Of a stretch of 14,398 bases of DNA, positions 14,149-14,398 are shown in pieces. Numbering within the stretch: the stretch's first letter is position 1; each line of letters begins with the position of its first letter. Source of the DNA: Candidatus Zhuqueibacterota bacterium (GTDB lineage: Bacteria > BS750m-G25). Under the pieces are notes generated by a model. It was given only the letters and a program-made list of their open reading frames with translations, was not told the origin of the DNA and did not search any database. Made by a program: the position numbers and the translations under genes. The stretch covers positions 1 to 14,398 of the forward strand of contig JADHWK010000055.1 in assembly GCA_016783505.1 (NCBI GenBank), given 5' to 3'.

Positions 14149-14398
14149 TTCAGGGCAGACCAGGCGATCGCTCCGATCGCGTAAGCGTATCGGGGAGGAA
14201 AGTCCGAACTCCACAGGGCAGGGTGCTCCGTAACACGGAGGCTTCCCCGACTCAAAGGTCGGGGGGGACGGAAAGTGCCGCAGAAACGATACCGCCCCGA
14301 TCCCGATTATTCGGGACGGGGTAAGGGTGAAATGGTGGGTCCCGAGATTAATCGGGATTAATGTAAGAGCCCACCGCTCCGATGGTGACATCGGGGGC
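14149..14398 (+). ncRNA. rnpB: RNase P RNA, type A, 3' end beyond the window
   Basis: Catalytic RNA of RNase P, which matures tRNA 5' ends. Hallmarks in order: GACCAGGCGATCGC (P2/J region, 14157-14170), a short P3 (CCGATCGC-GTAA-GCGTATCGG), the conserved GAGGAAAGTCCGAACTCC (P4/CR-I, about 14196), CACAGGGCAGGGTGCT, the CCGTAACACGG hairpin, GACGGAAAGTGCCGCAGAAA (about 14267), a P12 stem capped by TCCCGATTATTCGGGA (14301-14316), GGTAAGGGTGAAA, P13 GGTGGG...CCCACC and P14 CCGAT-GGTGAC-ATCGG. The P13 loop carries an extra hairpin at 14340-14357 before the conserved GTAAGAG. The exact 5' end is uncertain by several bases because P1's other strand lies outside the window. The 3' half, including the second P4 strand, is not seen. 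Confidence 0.95.

Overview
The window is about 14.4 kb of mostly housekeeping DNA, and every gene recognised lies on the + strand. A FtsB-like divisome protein together with a secreted protein that looks like an outer-membrane beta-barrel points to a diderm (Gram-negative type) bacterium. Moderate GC, repeat-rich AT-rich spacers, strong Shine-Dalgarno sites and frequent TTG/GTG starts would fit an uncultivated candidate-phylum type genome. That placement is inference and I cannot assign a phylum.

Region 1 (1-4799). A 5'-truncated SAM-dependent methyltransferase is followed by a small zinc-ribbon/DUF2007-like protein. A spacer packed with short palindromes comes next, then a likely operon of enolase (eno), an FtsB/DivIC-type septum protein and a predicted beta-barrel outer-membrane protein of unknown function.

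Region 2 (4800-6108). rpsU (ribosomal protein S21) has its own sigma70-like promoter. It is followed by about 735 bp without a gene. This stretch holds a long branched inverted-repeat structure, an intrinsic terminator, a possible MITE-like element bounded by 18-bp imperfect inverted repeats, and further palindromes.

Region 3 (6109-12143). cvpA-like and mutS2 genes, a compact PIN-toxin/putative-antitoxin pair of AT-richer composition, and dnaG. A CAU-anticodon tRNA (probably tRNA-Ile2) follows, with a clear promoter and a strong terminator. rpsU and dnaG recall the classical rpsU-dnaG-rpoD macromolecular-synthesis cluster, but rpoD is not next to dnaG here.

Region 4 (12144-14398). A coiled-coil C4 zinc-ribbon protein and an RNase HI-like protein are separated by AT-rich, strand-asymmetric repeat tracts. 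At the right edge is the 5' part of the RNase P RNA gene (rnpB), cut by the window. It has an extra TCCCGA...TCGGGA hairpin in its P13 region that resembles short palindromes in the neighbouring spacers.

I found no large new multi-gene system. The best candidates for something undescribed are the structured noncoding locus after rpsU, the palindrome family that also appears inside rnpB, the unassigned beta-barrel protein in the eno-ftsB operon, and the unassigned small partner of the PIN toxin.
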